From: Caballeronia fortuita
GTDB taxonomy: Bacteria; Pseudomonadota; Gammaproteobacteria; Burkholderiales; Burkholderiaceae
NCBI RefSeq assembly: GCF_001544835.2
Contig: NZ_FCNX02000001.1
Coordinates: 124,001-188,000 of the forward strand
Direction of reading: 5' to 3'
Length of the DNA: 64,000 nt
Shown here: piece by piece, positions 8,408 through 21,325 of the stretch
How positions within the stretch are numbered: position 1 is the stretch's first letter
How the letters are laid out: each line of letters begins with the position of its first letter
Notes under the pieces: model-generated
What the model was told of the DNA's origin: nothing
The model's database searches: none
Seen by the model: only the letters and a program-made list of their open reading frames with translations
Program-made: the position numbers and the translations under genes

Positions 8408-10657
8408 TCAGACGTCGAGCGGATCGACTTCTACGTTCCAGCGCAACACGCCCTTGAGCGCGCGCAACTCCGGTTGCCACGCGCGCAGCGACGCCTGCAG
8501 CGCCGCCCGCGACGCGCTTTCGAGCAGCAGTTGCGCCCGATGCACATTGAAGACTTTGACGATGGTGAGCGGCACCGCGTCGTAGACCGTCACGCGGTCG
8601 GCGCCGGGCAGCGGCGCGAACGCAGCGGCGGCTTGCTTCAGAAACGCGAGCGCGGCATCGAGCGTGCGGCCTTCGGCGCGCAGCATCGCCTGATAGACGA
8701 ACGGCGGCAGTCGCGCGTCGCGCCGTTCGGCGAGCGTCGAGTTGGCGAAACCCACGTAGTCCTGCCGCGATAACGCCTGATACAACGCGTGACGCGGATA
8801 CCGCGTCTGAATCATCACTTCGCCCGGCAGTCCGGCACGTCCCGCGCGCCCGCTGACCTGCGTCAGTTGCGCGAACAGGCGCTCGCTCGCGCGGAAATCG
8901 TGGGAAAAGAGCGCGGTATCGGCATTGAGCACGCCGACGAGCGTCACGCGGCGGAAGTCGTGGCCCTTCGCGATCATTTGGGTGCCGACGAGAATATCGA
9001 CCTCGCCCGCGTGGACATCGGAGAAAAGCGCCTGCGCGCTGCCCTTGCGACGCGTGCTGTCGGCATCGATGCGCAGCACGCGCGCGCCCGGCACCACGCT
9101 CGCGAGCGTTTCCTCGACGCGCTGAGTGCCGCGGCCCATCGGCGCGATATCGATGTTGCCGCACTCCGGACACGACTTCGGAATCCGCGATTCCCAGCCG
9201 CAGTGATGGCAGCGCAGCGCGCGCTCCGGCTTATGCAGCACGGCATAGGCGCTGCAGCGCGGACAGCCGGCGACCCAGCCGCAGGCGTCGCACGAGAGAA
9301 TCGGCGCATAGCCGCGCCGGTTCAGGAAGACGAGACTTTGCTCGCCGCGCTCGACGCGCGACTTCAGCGCCGCGATCAACGGCCCCGCGAGACCTTCCAC
9401 CGAAGCGCGCCCACGCCGCCGTTCCTCTTCGAGATCGATGAGCCTCACGCTCGGCAACGCCGCTTCGGCGACGGCGCGGCGGGCGAGCGTGAGCCGCGTG
9501 TAGCGGCCTTGCTCCGCCTGCCACCAGGTTTCGAGCGATGGCGTCGCGGAGCCGAGCACGACGGGAACATCCAGTTGCTTCGCGCGATAGATCGCCAGAT
9601 CGCGCGCCGAGTAGCGCAGCCCTTCCTGTTGCTTGTACGCGGGATCGTGCTCTTCATCGACGACGATGATCGCGAGCTTCGGCATCGACGCGAGAATCGC
9701 GAGACGCGTCCCGAGCACGATGCGCGCGCCGCCCGTGTGCGCCGCGAGCCAGTTGCGCGCGCGCTCGCCTTCCGCCAGGCCGCTGTGCATCGTGACGATG
9801 GCGCCGTCGGCGAGCGCCGCGAACCGCGCGCGGAATGCCGCCTCGAACTGCGGCGTCAGGTTGATCTCGGGAACGAGAACGAGCGCTTGCGCGTCCGGGC
9901 GCGCGGCGAGCAACGCGGCAAGCGCGTGAAGATAGACCTCGGTCTTGCCGCTGCCCGTCACGCCGTGAAGCAGGAACGGAGCGAAGCCTTGTGCGCCGGA
10001 AATGGCATCGACCGCATCGCGCTGTTCGTCCGTGAGAACCGGCAGCGGCGCTGTTCCGGTCGGCAATGCGGGCATAAGCGATTCCAGCCCGGCGACGTCC
10101 GCCGTCACCGTTTCTTCGATCCAGCCGCGCGCGAGCCAGTCGTCGAACGTCGCACTCGCCTTCGGATGCAACGCGCGCGCATCCGATAGCGCCAGCGACG
10201 GCTCTTGCGCGAGCGCATCGGCGAGACGGCGCAGGGCGATCGCGCGCGCGGGCAACGCTTCGGGAAGCTGCGCGCGTCCTTCCGCAAGCATTCTGTAGCG
10301 CGGCTCAACGGCGAAAAGACGCTCCCAGCGCGCGGCATCGCGCAATGCCTGGGGCATCGCGGGCAGCGCGACCTCGCCAAGGCCGCGCTGGTAGTAATCG
10401 GCGGCGAATCCGGCCAGCGCGATCCATGTTTCGGAGAGCGGCGGGCATGCGCCGCAGACGGCGGTGACGCCGCGCAGTTTGCTCGCGGGCACGTCGCTTG
10501 TATCGGCGATTTCGCAAATCAGCCCGACGACTTCGCGCCGCCCGAACGGCACCTGCACCAGCATCCCGACGACGGGCACATCCGGCAGTCCGTAGCGATA
10601 GTCGAACAGCACGGGCATGGGCTGATCGACGGCGACGCGCACGAAAACGTCGGTCAC
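8408..10657 (-). CDS. priA: Primosomal protein N' (replication restart helicase PriA)
   Basis: A 749-residue superfamily 2 DNA helicase that reloads the replisome at stalled forks. It has an N-terminal 3'-DNA-binding domain (about 1-105), Walker A GVTGSGKTE (about 232-240) and a DEEHD Walker B. A zinc-binding insert with paired cysteines (CDACGW, CPRC, CHHCGW, CPECG) is followed by helicase motifs V and VI (VSGRAGRAG). Its length is as usual for the family. It sits downstream of hemE with a 461-bp gap, so it probably has its own promoter. Confidence 0.97.
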   Translation of the reverse strand: MTDVFVRVAVDQPMPVLFDYRYGLPDVPVVGMLVQVPFGRREVVGLICEIADTSDVPASKLRGVTAVCGACPPLSETWIALAGFAADYYQRGLGEVALPAMPQALRDAARWERLFAVEPRYRMLAEGRAQLPEALPARAIALRRLADALAQEPSLALSDARALHPKASATFDDWLARGWIEETVTADVAGLESLMPALPTGTAPLPVLTDEQRDAVDAISGAQGFAPFLLHGVTGSGKTEVYLHALAALLAARPDAQALVLVPEINLTPQFEAAFRARFAALADGAIVTMHSGLAEGERARNWLAAHTGGARIVLGTRLAILASMPKLAIIVVDEEHDPAYKQQEGLRYSARDLAIYRAKQLDVPVVLGSATPSLETWWQAEQGRYTRLTLARRAVAEAALPSVRLIDLEEERRRGRASVEGLAGPLIAALKSRVERGEQSLVFLNRRGYAPILSCDACGWVAGCPRCSAYAVLHKPERALRCHHCGWESRIPKSCPECGNIDIAPMGRGTQRVEETLASVVPGARVLRIDADSTRRKGSAQALFSDVHAGEVDILVGTQMIAKGHDFRRVTLVGVLNADTALFSHDFRASERLFAQLTQVSGRAGRAGLPGEVMIQTRYPRHALYQALSRQDYVGFANSTLAERRDARLPPFVYQAMLRAEGRTLDAALAFLKQAAAAFAPLPGADRVTVYDAVPLTIVKVFNVHRAQLLLESASRAALQASLRAWQPELRALKGVLRWNVEVDPLDV

Positions 10658-11118
10658 CGCGCGCAGCCCCGCATAGAACGCTCAGACGTGAAAACGTGCC
10701 CGCGCGGGGCGAAGTTAAAGTGAAACATCAGAATCGCCCGTAAACCGCCGATTATTTTTAGATTTCCGATGCTTTCCACAGGCCTGTGGATAACTTTGTT
10801 GAGAAGTGCGTTCGTGTCCGCCGCAAACAATGTCACGAATCGCTTATGTGCGCTGACCCACATTTCGGGCGAAGCCCTTAAAAACTCTTAAAAATCATTA
10901 GCTTGAAGCGTAAATAGCGACACTTTATTGGTTGCCGCCGGCCATACGTCTGATGGCGCGCCGCAGCGAATAAAATGTGCATAAGTTCAGTCTTGACATC
11001 GGGGAATGCCGCGTGAGCCGGGCGATCCGGACGAAATGCTCCAGCCCCTGATCAGTTGCTCCGAAGCACCGACATTGCGGTGCAGCATGTGTCCGCAATG
11101 TCGGATTTCGGACGCATG
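10658..11118. other. Non-coding region between hemE and priA
   Basis: 461 bp without a credible gene. It contains the 16-bp palindrome TCCACAGGCCTGTGGA (10775-10790), whose right arm runs into a perfect DnaA-box sequence TGTGGATAA (10785-10793). There is also an AT-rich patch around 10750-10765 and 10880-10930, and a 12-bp inverted repeat just after hemE (11069-11104). The priA promoter should lie here but I cannot fix it. Confidence 0.6.
11069..11104 (-). terminator. Hairpin just downstream of hemE
   Basis: Perfect 12-bp inverted arms CCGACATTGCGG and CCGCAATGTCGG with a 12-base loop, starting 15 bp after the hemE stop. There is no T-run on the minus strand, so it may act as an mRNA-stabilising 3' hairpin or a Rho-assisted stop rather than a classical terminator. 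Confidence 0.45.
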
Positions 11119-12249
11119 TTATTGCGTGGCTCGGCCAGCGCGCATCGCCCGGCTATGGCGATGAACTTCATCGACCAACTCGGCGACGCTCTCTGGCGGC
11201 GTGAATTGCGAGATGCCGTGGCCCAGATTGAACACGTGGCCCGGAAAATTTCCGAAGCTCTCGAGCACCGCGCGCGCTTCGGTGCGAATCGCCGCGGGCG
11301 GCGCGAACAGCACGTTCGGATCGATGTTCCCTTGCAGCGCCACACGCGATCCGACTTTCTCGCGCGCGCGTCCCAGATTCATCGTCCAGTCGAGACCGAC
11401 GGCATCGACGCCCGTTGCCGCGATTTCTTCGATCCACAGGCCGCCGCCCTTCGTGAAGGTGATGACCGGCACGCGCGCGCCTTCATGTTCGCGCTTCAGC
11501 CCCGCGACCACCTTCGCGATGTATTCGAGCGAAAAGCGCTGATATGCGCCATCGGCGAGTGCGCCGCCCCAGGTATCGAAGATCATCACGGCCTGCGCGC
11601 CCGCTTCGATCTGCGCGTTCAGATAGGCGGTGACGGCTTGCGCGTTGACGTCGAGAATGCGATGCATCAGGTCCGGGCGCGCATACGCCATCGATTTGAC
11701 CGTGCGATGGTCGTCGGAGCCGCCGCCTTCGACCATGTAGCACGCGAGCGTCCACGGACTGCCCGAGAAGCCGATCAGCGGCACCTTCTGGCGGCCTTGC
11801 GCGTCGGTCAGCGCGCGGCGGATCTGGCTGACGGCGTCGGTGACGTAAGACAGCGTCGCGCCGATGTCGGGCACGGCAAGGCGCTTCACATCGTCTTCGG
11901 TACGCACGGTGCGCTCGAAACGCGGACCTTCGCCCTGCACGAAGTTCAGACCGAGGCCCATCGCGTCGGGGACGGTGAGGATATCGGAGAACAGAATGGC
12001 CGCGTCGAGCGGAAAGCGTTCGAGCGGCTGAAGCGTGACTTCGGTCGCGTAGTCCGGATTCTTCGCGAGGCCGAGAAAGCTGCCCGCGCGGGCACGCGTC
12101 GCGTTGTACTCCGGCAAGTAACGCCCTGCCTGGCGCATCAGCCAGATCGGCGTGTAGTCGGTCGGCTGGCGCAGCAGCGCGCGCAGGAAGGTGTCGTTCA
12201 GAAGAGTGTGTGCCACGTCGCTCGATGCTGAAGGCAGAGAATCGTCCAT
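11119..12249 (-). CDS. hemE: Uroporphyrinogen decarboxylase
   Basis: Decarboxylates the four acetate side chains of uroporphyrinogen III to give coproporphyrinogen III in haem biosynthesis, in the cytoplasm. The family signature [15 protein letters not shown] is present near residues 34-48, and so is the [13 protein letters not shown] segment. The frame gives 376 residues from the ATG at 12249. Homologues usually begin around MAHTLLND, which here is a GTG codon 11 residues in, so the real start could be 12216. Confidence 0.97.
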   Translation of the reverse strand: MDDSLPSASSDVAHTLLNDTFLRALLRQPTDYTPIWLMRQAGRYLPEYNATRARAGSFLGLAKNPDYATEVTLQPLERFPLDAAILFSDILTVPDAMGLGLNFVQGEGPRFERTVRTEDDVKRLAVPDIGATLSYVTDAVSQIRRALTDAQGRQKVPLIGFSGSPWTLACYMVEGGGSDDHRTVKSMAYARPDLMHRILDVNAQAVTAYLNAQIEAGAQAVMIFDTWGGALADGAYQRFSLEYIAKVVAGLKREHEGARVPVITFTKGGGLWIEEIAATGVDAVGLDWTMNLGRAREKVGSRVALQGNIDPNVLFAPPAAIRTEARAVLESFGNFPGHVFNLGHGISQFTPPESVAELVDEVHRHSRAMRAGRATQ

Positions 12250-12398
12250 TCTACCGGAGCGCCCGGACGTTTACGCCGAGTGAGGCCGGCAATTCCGGAC
12301 GAGTGATGGCGCACGGCCTATGTCGTTTGGCCGGGTTTCGGACAGCCGGCGGCGTCGTTATGATCGATGTGCTTACACAACTAGAACCAGGAGAATCG

Positions 12399-13238
12399 AT
12401 GCAACGCACGTTTGTCAGAATCGCCGCCTCCGCCCTTGCAATGTCCGTCGCGCTCATGAACGTCGCGCAGGCCCAGACGGTTCAGGCCGGCACCGTCGCG
12501 GGCGCGAAGCCCGCCGCGCCCGCGGCCGTTCCAGCGCCCTCGCGCCTCGACGACGTGCTCGCGCGTCACACGCTGCGCATCTGCACGACAGGCGACTACA
12601 AGCCTTACTCCTTCCTGCGCGCGGACGGACAGTTCGAGGGCATCGACATCGATCTCGCGGAAAGTCTCGCCAGGTCGCTGGGCGCGAAGGCCGAGTACGT
12701 GAAGACGTCGTGGTCCAGTCTGATGAACGATTTCATCGCCAAATGCGATATCGCCGTGGGCGGCGTCTCGACCACGCTCGAGCGGCAAAAGCGCGCATTC
12801 TTCACCGCGCCGTACATGGAAGACGGGAAGACGCCCATCGTGCGTTGCGACGATGTGGACAAGTATCAGACGGTCGCACAGATCGATCAGCCGAACGTGC
12901 GGACCATCGTTAATCCGGGCGGCACCAACGAGCGCTTCGCGAAGCAGTTCTTTGCGCACTCGCAGTTGATCGAGTACCCGGACAACGTGACGATATTCAA
13001 GCAAATCCTCGACGGCAAAGCCGACGTGATGGTCACCGACGCCTCCGAAACACTGCTTCAGCAGAAACTCAATCCCGGTCTTTGCTCGGTGCATCCGGAC
13101 AAGCCGTTCCAGTTCGGCGAAAAGGCGTACTTGCTTCCGCGCGGCGACGTGCCGTTTCAGCAATATGTCGATCAGTGGCTGCACCTCGCCCGGTCGTCGG
13201 GCGAGTTTCAGGCCGTGTACGACAAGTGGCTGAAGTGA
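12399..13238 (+). CDS. PheC-like periplasmic cyclohexadienyl dehydratase / solute-binding fold protein
   Basis: A 279-residue protein with a signal peptide (cleavage about NVAQAQ, residue 26), a low-complexity Ala/Pro linker, then a type 2 periplasmic binding fold. Instead of a generic amino acid binding protein it matches, from memory, Pseudomonas PheC. Shared segments are TTGDYKPYSF (63-72), TSW-LM (103-109), VNPGGTNERFA (171-181), PDNVTIFKQI-DGKAD (194-209) and AYLLPRGD (243-250). PheC makes phenylpyruvate or phenylalanine from prephenate or arogenate outside the cytoplasm. The start at 12399 has CAGGAGA in front. Divergent from hemE. An amino acid binding role remains possible. Confidence 0.75.
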   Translation: MQRTFVRIAASALAMSVALMNVAQAQTVQAGTVAGAKPAAPAAVPAPSRLDDVLARHTLRICTTGDYKPYSFLRADGQFEGIDIDLAESLARSLGAKAEYVKTSWSSLMNDFIAKCDIAVGGVSTTLERQKRAFFTAPYMEDGKTPIVRCDDVDKYQTVAQIDQPNVRTIVNPGGTNERFAKQFFAHSQLIEYPDNVTIFKQILDGKADVMVTDASETLLQQKLNPGLCSVHPDKPFQFGEKAYLLPRGDVPFQQYVDQWLHLARSSGEFQAVYDKWLK

Positions 13239-13254
13239 CGCTCAACGTAAGCGC

Positions 13255-14202
13255 TCAGCGATCGGCGCGCATGAGTTCGCCCGTGCGCTCGCCAATCCTG
13301 CGCAGCCAGCCAAGCGCCGCTTCCGATTGCGAATGCATGCGGCCGAAGCCGTGCGTCATGTCGCGCGCGTCGATCATCTCGACGCGCCCGCCGTTTGCTT
13401 CGAGAAAGCGCCTAAGCTCGACGGCGTCGTCGTAGAGCGGATCGAACGCCGCCGCGACGACGATCGCGGGCGCAGGCGTGCGCTCAAAGGGCTCGGACAG
13501 CGGAAAGGCCCGCACGTCGTGCTCGTGCGGCGTCTCGCCCGACAGGAACTGCGTCCAGTACCACTTCATTTCTTCGTTGGTGAGGCCGGGGCCGTTCGCA
13601 TTCGCGATACAGCTCGGACTCTCGAACTGGCGGCGCATGACCGGATAAAGCAGCAACTGCAGCCCGACGAGTCCCGCGACGCGTTCGTTCGCGCCACGCG
13701 CCGCGACGACCGACAGATGCGCGCCCGCGCTATCGCCGCCAACTGCGAGCCGATCGGTCGCGAAGCCAAGCCGCGAGCGATGCTCGGCGAACCAGACGAG
13801 CGCGTCGAGCGCGTCGTCGCACGGTGCGGGAAATGGATGCTCCGGCGCCAGCCGATAATCGACACTCGCCACTGCGCACTGCGAATCGCGTGCGAGCCGC
13901 GCGACGAGGCCATCATGCGTATCGAGATCGCCGACGACCCAACCGCCGCCGTGGAAGTACACGAGAAGCGGCAGCGGGCCGCGCGCCGCTTTCGGCTTGT
14001 AGATGCGCGCGGCGATCGTGCGGCCGTCGAGCGGCAGTTCGATGTTCTCCGTCGTCACGGCATCGTCGCGGTCCGCGGCGTAAGCTTTGGCGACTTCACT
14101 GAAGCGCGCTCGCACCGCTTGCGCGTCGGCGGTGAGACCGAGCGGCGGAAACATGTCCTCGACGGCGCGGTAGTAGCGAAGCAAGGCTGCATCGACGGTC
14201 AT
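13255..14202 (-). CDS. Alpha/beta hydrolase of the hormone-sensitive lipase family (esterase)
   Basis: A 315-residue carboxylesterase with the oxyanion-hole motif HGGGW (84-88), nucleophile elbow GDSAG (serine 157), catalytic Asp near DPLYDDA and His near MTHGFG, all hallmarks of the HSL / bacterial type IV lipase family. The frame also allows a start at 14214, but GGAGAC lies at the right spacing before the ATG at 14202. It is convergent with the PheC-like gene (16-bp gap). Substrate probably short-chain acyl esters. Confidence 0.9.
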   Translation of the reverse strand: MTVDAALLRYYRAVEDMFPPLGLTADAQAVRARFSEVAKAYAADRDDAVTTENIELPLDGRTIAARIYKPKAARGPLPLLVYFHGGGWVVGDLDTHDGLVARLARDSQCAVASVDYRLAPEHPFPAPCDDALDALVWFAEHRSRLGFATDRLAVGGDSAGAHLSVVAARGANERVAGLVGLQLLLYPVMRRQFESPSCIANANGPGLTNEEMKWYWTQFLSGETPHEHDVRAFPLSEPFERTPAPAIVVAAAFDPLYDDAVELRRFLEANGGRVEMIDARDMTHGFGRMHSQSEAALGWLRRIGERTGELMRADR

Positions 14203-14679
14203 ACGTGTCTCCATAGCGTTTTGGTGTCCGGTGCGGGGATTTCAGGGGAGTTGCGCATCGATTTCATGCGTCCAGGCGTTCTATTTTCATGGAGAAATAG
14301 AATAATCGCATTAGCCCGAAAAACGGTATTTCGCATCCATCTAACGTCGATCGGATAATTCATCCGAATAACAGACAATATATCGAGGAAAATCGGGCGA
14401 ACCGCGCGAGAATATTTCCTCGAAAGCTTATATGGCGCGGGTTACAACCTGAAACACTTTGTTACGGCGACTCGGAATCAATTCGCCCACAATCTGTTCA
14501 AACGGTTTCAACACGGATGTATTGGGCTGCGTTGTGCGAAAGCTGCGTGGTTCAATGGCAGGCTGTGGACGAAGTTCCCTTATTTGGGGCATCGGTGTTG
14601 GGGTCGTTATTCGAATGTAAGCTATTCGGAACATCCCACGTTTGGTCTCCTCGCGCTAACCCCGTAGCGTGTGGTTTTT

Positions 14680-14705
14680 AGCGGGCTCCAGGCCCGCTTT
14701 TTTTT
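14680..14705 (+). terminator. Strong intrinsic terminator without an obvious gene upstream
   Basis: Stem AGCGGGC / GCCCGCT with a 5-base loop followed by eight T residues, read on the plus strand. Confidence 0.8.
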
Positions 14706-14765
14706 CGCCCGGACAAACGTTTGCGGTTTTGAGCAATCAACCTCGAACGTTTCGTCTCAAGACAG

Positions 14766-14789
14766 AAGGGAGCGCCGCAGCGCTCCCTT
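14766..14789. terminator. Terminator of the acyl-CoA synthetase gene
   Basis: Perfect 10-bp stem AAGGGAGCGC / GCGCTCCCTT with a CGCA loop, 32 bp after the end of the minus-strand ligase gene. The T-run is short on both strands. Confidence 0.6.
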
Positions 14790-14820
14790 TGTCGTTTATT
14801 GCGGCGATCCTAGTCGGAAG

Positions 14821-16551
14821 TTACGCGGTTTTCGCTTCAGCGAGCTTCAGTTCGTCAATCATCCGTGCGCGCATAACGAACTTCTGCGCCTTGCCGGTAA
14901 CGGTCATCGGCAACTCGTCGACGAAGCGGATGTAGCGCGGAATCTTGTAGTGCGCAATCTGCCCGTGACAAAACTCGCGGATCTCGTCCTCGCTTGCCTG
15001 TTCCCCTGGACGCACGACGATCCACGCGCACACTTCCTCTCCGTACTTTTCATCGGGCACGCCGAATACCTGCACCGACTGCACCTTTGGATGCCGGAAC
15101 AGGAATTCCTCGATCTCGCGCGGATAAATGTTTTCTCCGCCGCGAATCAGCATGTCCTTCAACCTGCCGACGATGTTGCAATAGCCTTCGGCATCGATCG
15201 TCGCAAGATCGCCCGTGTGCATCCAGCCATCGACGATCGCCTCGCGCGTCTTGGCTTCGTCGGCCCAGTAGCCTTTCATCACCGAATAGCCACGCGTGCA
15301 AAGCTCGCCGGTTTCGCCGACTGGCACGACGTTCCCCAGCGGATCGACGATCTTCACCTCCAGATGCGGCTGGATACGCCCGACGGTCGTGGTGCGCTTG
15401 TCGAGCGGATCGGTCGTCGAGCTTTGGAAGGACACCGGGCTCGTCTCCGTCATCCCGTATGCGATCGTAATCTCGCCGAGATGCATCTTCGACACGACGC
15501 GCTTCATCGTCTCGATCGGGCACGGCGAGCCCGCCATGATGCCCGTGCGCAGGCGGCTCAGATCGTACTTCCCGAAGTCGGGATGATCGAGTTCGGCGAT
15601 GAACATCGTCGGCACGCCGTGCAGCGCAGTGCATTTTTCATCGTGGACGGCGGCGAGCGTCGCGCCGGGATCGAACGCTTCGCCCGGAAACACCATTGCG
15701 CAGCCGGTCGACACGCACGCGAGCACGGCCAGCACCATGCCGAAGCAGTGATACAGCGGCACCGGAATGCACAGCGAGTCCTGCTCGGTGAGGCGCATCG
15801 CTATCGCGATATAGCGCGCGTTGTTGACGATGTTCCGATGCGTGAGCGTCGCGCCCTTCGGATTGCCGGTCGTGCCGCTCGTAAACTGGACGTTGATCGC
15901 GTCGTCTGGGCCGAGTTTGGCTTCGAGCGCATCGAGCTTGGTCACGTCGAGCGCTTCGGCGCCGAGACGCATCACTTCATCGAAATCGAGCATGCCGGGC
16001 GTCTTTGCATCGCCCATGCGGATCACCGCGCGCAATTCCGGCAGCTTCGCGGCGTGGAGCGCATTCGGCGCGGCGTTGGCGAGTTCGGGCGCGAGCGCCT
16101 GCAGCATCTCCAGATATTTCGACGATTTGAATTGCTCGGCAGCGACGATCGCCTTGCAGCCGACCTTGTTCAGCGCGTATTCGAGTTCGGCCAGCCGGTA
16201 CGCCGGATTGATGTTCACCAGCACGGCGCCCATGCGCGCGGTTGCGAATTGCGTGAGCAGCCATTCGACGCGATTCGGCGACCAGATGCCGACGCGATCG
16301 CCCGCCTGAATGCCGAGCGCAAGCAACCCGCTCGCGAGGATATCGACCTGATTCGCGAACTCGCGCCAGGTCCAGCGGATATTTTGTTCGCGGAACACGA
16401 CCGCCGGGCGATCGGGAAAACGGCTCACGGTGTCAAGAAGAAAACGCGAAACCGTCGCGTCGCTCAATGGGATATCGGCGCTGCCGCGTACGTGAGAGAT
16501 TCCGTCGCGTGGTTCGATCTGCGCGCCGGACTGCGTCGGTTCAGTTGCCAT
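14821..16551 (-). CDS. AMP-dependent fatty acyl-CoA synthetase/ligase
   Basis: A 576-residue adenylate-forming enzyme that activates a carboxylic (probably medium- or long-chain fatty) acid with ATP and couples it to CoA. It has the P-loop motif [16 protein letters not shown], the YGMTETSP motif, the hinge TGDLATID and the C-terminal catalytic lysine in the [10 protein letters not shown] segment. It stands alone, with its own terminator downstream. Chain-length preference cannot be read from sequence. Confidence 0.93.
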   Translation of the reverse strand: MATEPTQSGAQIEPRDGISHVRGSADIPLSDATVSRFLLDTVSRFPDRPAVVFREQNIRWTWREFANQVDILASGLLALGIQAGDRVGIWSPNRVEWLLTQFATARMGAVLVNINPAYRLAELEYALNKVGCKAIVAAEQFKSSKYLEMLQALAPELANAAPNALHAAKLPELRAVIRMGDAKTPGMLDFDEVMRLGAEALDVTKLDALEAKLGPDDAINVQFTSGTTGNPKGATLTHRNIVNNARYIAIAMRLTEQDSLCIPVPLYHCFGMVLAVLACVSTGCAMVFPGEAFDPGATLAAVHDEKCTALHGVPTMFIAELDHPDFGKYDLSRLRTGIMAGSPCPIETMKRVVSKMHLGEITIAYGMTETSPVSFQSSTTDPLDKRTTTVGRIQPHLEVKIVDPLGNVVPVGETGELCTRGYSVMKGYWADEAKTREAIVDGWMHTGDLATIDAEGYCNIVGRLKDMLIRGGENIYPREIEEFLFRHPKVQSVQVFGVPDEKYGEEVCAWIVVRPGEQASEDEIREFCHGQIAHYKIPRYIRFVDELPMTVTGKAQKFVMRARMIDELKLAEAKTA

Positions 16552-16770
16552 CGATGGTCTCCGCCAATATGAATCGCCGCCCGATGAAGGCTAAATGCAG
16601 GCCATTGTGCAACGCGAAGACACATGCGGCATTGGGTGTTTCCCCGCAATGCCATTCGAAGCCTGCAAGAAAACCCGTTCCGATTCAATCGCTTGATGAA
16701 GAACGACCTGCAAGCCACATATCCGATATGCAGATTTGCACGCGCGATTTGCCGATTTGGAGCATGAAAA

Positions 16771-16790
16771 AAGCAGCCCGAAGGCTGCTT
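16771..16790 (-). terminator. Terminator of the ATP synthase operon
   Basis: Perfect 8-bp stem AAGCAGCC / GGCTGCTT with a 4-base loop, followed on the minus strand by TTTTTT, 34 bp after the atpC stop. Confidence 0.85.
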
Positions 16791-16824
16791 TCTCAAACTG
16801 CTGAACGCTTAGCGCGTTATCCGC

Positions 16825-17250
16825 TCAGTGCTTCGCGTGCGCCTTGCGCAGACGCTGGATCGCCGCGAGTTGAGCCGTCGCATAGGCGAGTTCCGCTTGC
16901 GCGGTCGCGTACTCGAGCTCCGAGGTGTTGTTCTGAATCGCTTCCTCGGCGCGCTTTTTCGCCTGCTCCGCCTTTGCTTCGTCGAGATCGGCGCCGCGGA
17001 TGGCGGTATCGGCGAGCACGGTCACGATGCCCGGCTGGATTTCGAGAATCCCGCCAGCCACGAACACGAACTCTTCCGAGCCGTCTTCCGCCTCGATGCG
17101 CACCGCGCCCGGACGAATACGCGTGATGAGCGGCGTGTGGCCCGGCAGAATGCCGAGTTCACCCGCTTCGCCCGGCAGCGCGACGAACTTCGCCTGGCCC
17201 GAGAAGATCTGCTCTTCCGCGCTGACGACGTCTACCTTGATGGTTGCCAT
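16825..17250 (-). CDS. atpC: F1Fo ATP synthase epsilon subunit
   Basis: 141 residues: an N-terminal beta-sandwich ([18 protein letters not shown]) with [12 protein letters not shown], and a C-terminal two-helix hairpin rich in Ala, Glu and Lys. Part of the F1 central stalk; the C-terminal helices inhibit ATP hydrolysis in this family. The frame extends to 17280, but the ATG at 17250 follows CAGGAG and matches the family start. Last gene of the atp operon. Confidence 0.97.
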   Translation of the reverse strand: MATIKVDVVSAEEQIFSGQAKFVALPGEAGELGILPGHTPLITRIRPGAVRIEAEDGSEEFVFVAGGILEIQPGIVTVLADTAIRGADLDEAKAEQAKKRAEEAIQNNTSELEYATAQAELAYATAQLAAIQRLRKAHAKH

Positions 17251-17331
17251 ATGTGTCGACTCCTGGGGTCTTTGTGTCATTCGTGGACGTCAGCGCAAGG
17301 CACCAACGTCCGCCGCAAAAACACTCAGCCC

Positions 17332-18753
<1,422 letters not shown>

Positions 18754-18764
18754 TCACGCGGCCA

Positions 18765-19649
18765 TCAGACCGCTGCGGCGCCGCCGACGATTTCCGACAA
18801 TTCTTTCGTAATCGCGGCCTGGCGGCTCTTGTTGTAGACGAGCTGCAGTTCGTTGATCACGGTCTTCGCGTTGTCCGACGCGGCCTTCATCGCGACCATG
18901 CGCGCCGATTGCTCCGACGCCATGTTTTCCGCGACCGCCTGATAGACGAGCGCTTCGACGTAGCGCACGAGAAGCTCGTCCACCACGGTTTGCGCGTCCG
19001 GCTCGTAGATGTAATCCCACGAAGTCTTCGGCGTGACGCCGTCCTCGTCCTTCGCGTGAAGATCATCCACCGACAACGGCAGCAACTGCTCGATCACCGC
19101 TTCCTGCTTCATCGTGTTGATGAAGCGCGTGTACGCGAGGTACACCGCGTTGATCTTGCCTTCCGAATACAGGTCGAGCTGCACCTTGATCGCGCCGATC
19201 AGCTTTTCCAGATGCGGCGTGTCGCCCAGCTGCGTGACTTGCGAAACGACCTTGGCCTTCAGGCGATTCAGGAAGCCGAGTCCCTTGCCGCCGATCGCCG
19301 AAGCTTCGATCTGAACACCGGACTGATCCAGTTCCTTGATCTTGCTCAGCGACGCACGCAGGATGTTCGTGTTCATGCCGCCGCACAGACCTTTGTCGGT
19401 CGTGACGAGGATCAGGCCGGCCGTCTTCACGCCCTTGTTCTCGACCATGAACGGATGGCGATACTCCGGGTTCGCACGGCTCATGTGCGATGCGATTGCG
19501 CGGACCTTGTCTGCATACGGACGGGCGGAACGCATGCGCTCCTGGGCGCGACGCATCTTCGATGCGGCGACCATTTCCATTGCTTTCGTGATCTTGCGCG
19601 TGTTCTGCACGCTCTTGATCTTGCCGCGAATTTCCTTCATTCCAGCCAT
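18765..19649 (-). CDS. atpG: F1Fo ATP synthase gamma subunit
   Basis: 294 residues. Family ends are conserved: [28 protein letters not shown] at the start and [22 protein letters not shown] at the end, forming the coiled rotor shaft. The central TTDKGLCGG motif is present. AGGAGTAAGCA precedes the ATG. Confidence 0.98.
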   Translation of the reverse strand: MAGMKEIRGKIKSVQNTRKITKAMEMVAASKMRRAQERMRSARPYADKVRAIASHMSRANPEYRHPFMVENKGVKTAGLILVTTDKGLCGGMNTNILRASLSKIKELDQSGVQIEASAIGGKGLGFLNRLKAKVVSQVTQLGDTPHLEKLIGAIKVQLDLYSEGKINAVYLAYTRFINTMKQEAVIEQLLPLSVDDLHAKDEDGVTPKTSWDYIYEPDAQTVVDELLVRYVEALVYQAVAENMASEQSARMVAMKAASDNAKTVINELQLVYNKSRQAAITKELSEIVGGAAAV

Positions 19650-19713
19650 TGCTTACTCCTAGACCGAAGCCGCGCGGCACCTTCGGGCGCCGCGCGTTGC
19701 CTCTATATCCCGA

Positions 19714-21255
<1,542 letters not shown>

Positions 21256-21325
21256 TATTCGCTCCTGATAGTCAATTCTGTTGCGTGCCAGTCATGAGAC
21301 TCGGTTGACCGCATTAATTCGCAAA

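Larger units (their letters stand above)
14203..14820. other. Non-coding, comparatively AT-rich region ending in two hairpins; candidate small RNA locus
   Basis: About 620 bp of clearly lower GC than its neighbours (for instance 14280-14360). It ends in a strong plus-strand terminator at 14680-14705. No plus-strand gene is evident to explain that terminator. The only open frame reaching it is 54 codons (14517-14681), without a ribosome binding site and with poor codon bias. A hairpin CGCTA/TAGCG lies at about 14653-14669 just before the terminator. A small RNA transcribed from within 14300-14600 is the simplest explanation. Confidence 0.4.

Noticed and set aside
14428..14634. 68-codon minus-strand frame in the 14.2-14.8 kb gap, and the 54-codon plus-strand frame 14517-14681
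   Set aside because: No ribosome binding site, no bias in third codon positions, no recognisable protein features.
14671..16572. A 633-codon plus-strand frame opposite the acyl-CoA synthetase, and similar long frames opposite atpD, atpA, priA and others
   Set aside because: All are complementary-strand shadows of well-identified genes, with Arg/His-rich nonsense translations.
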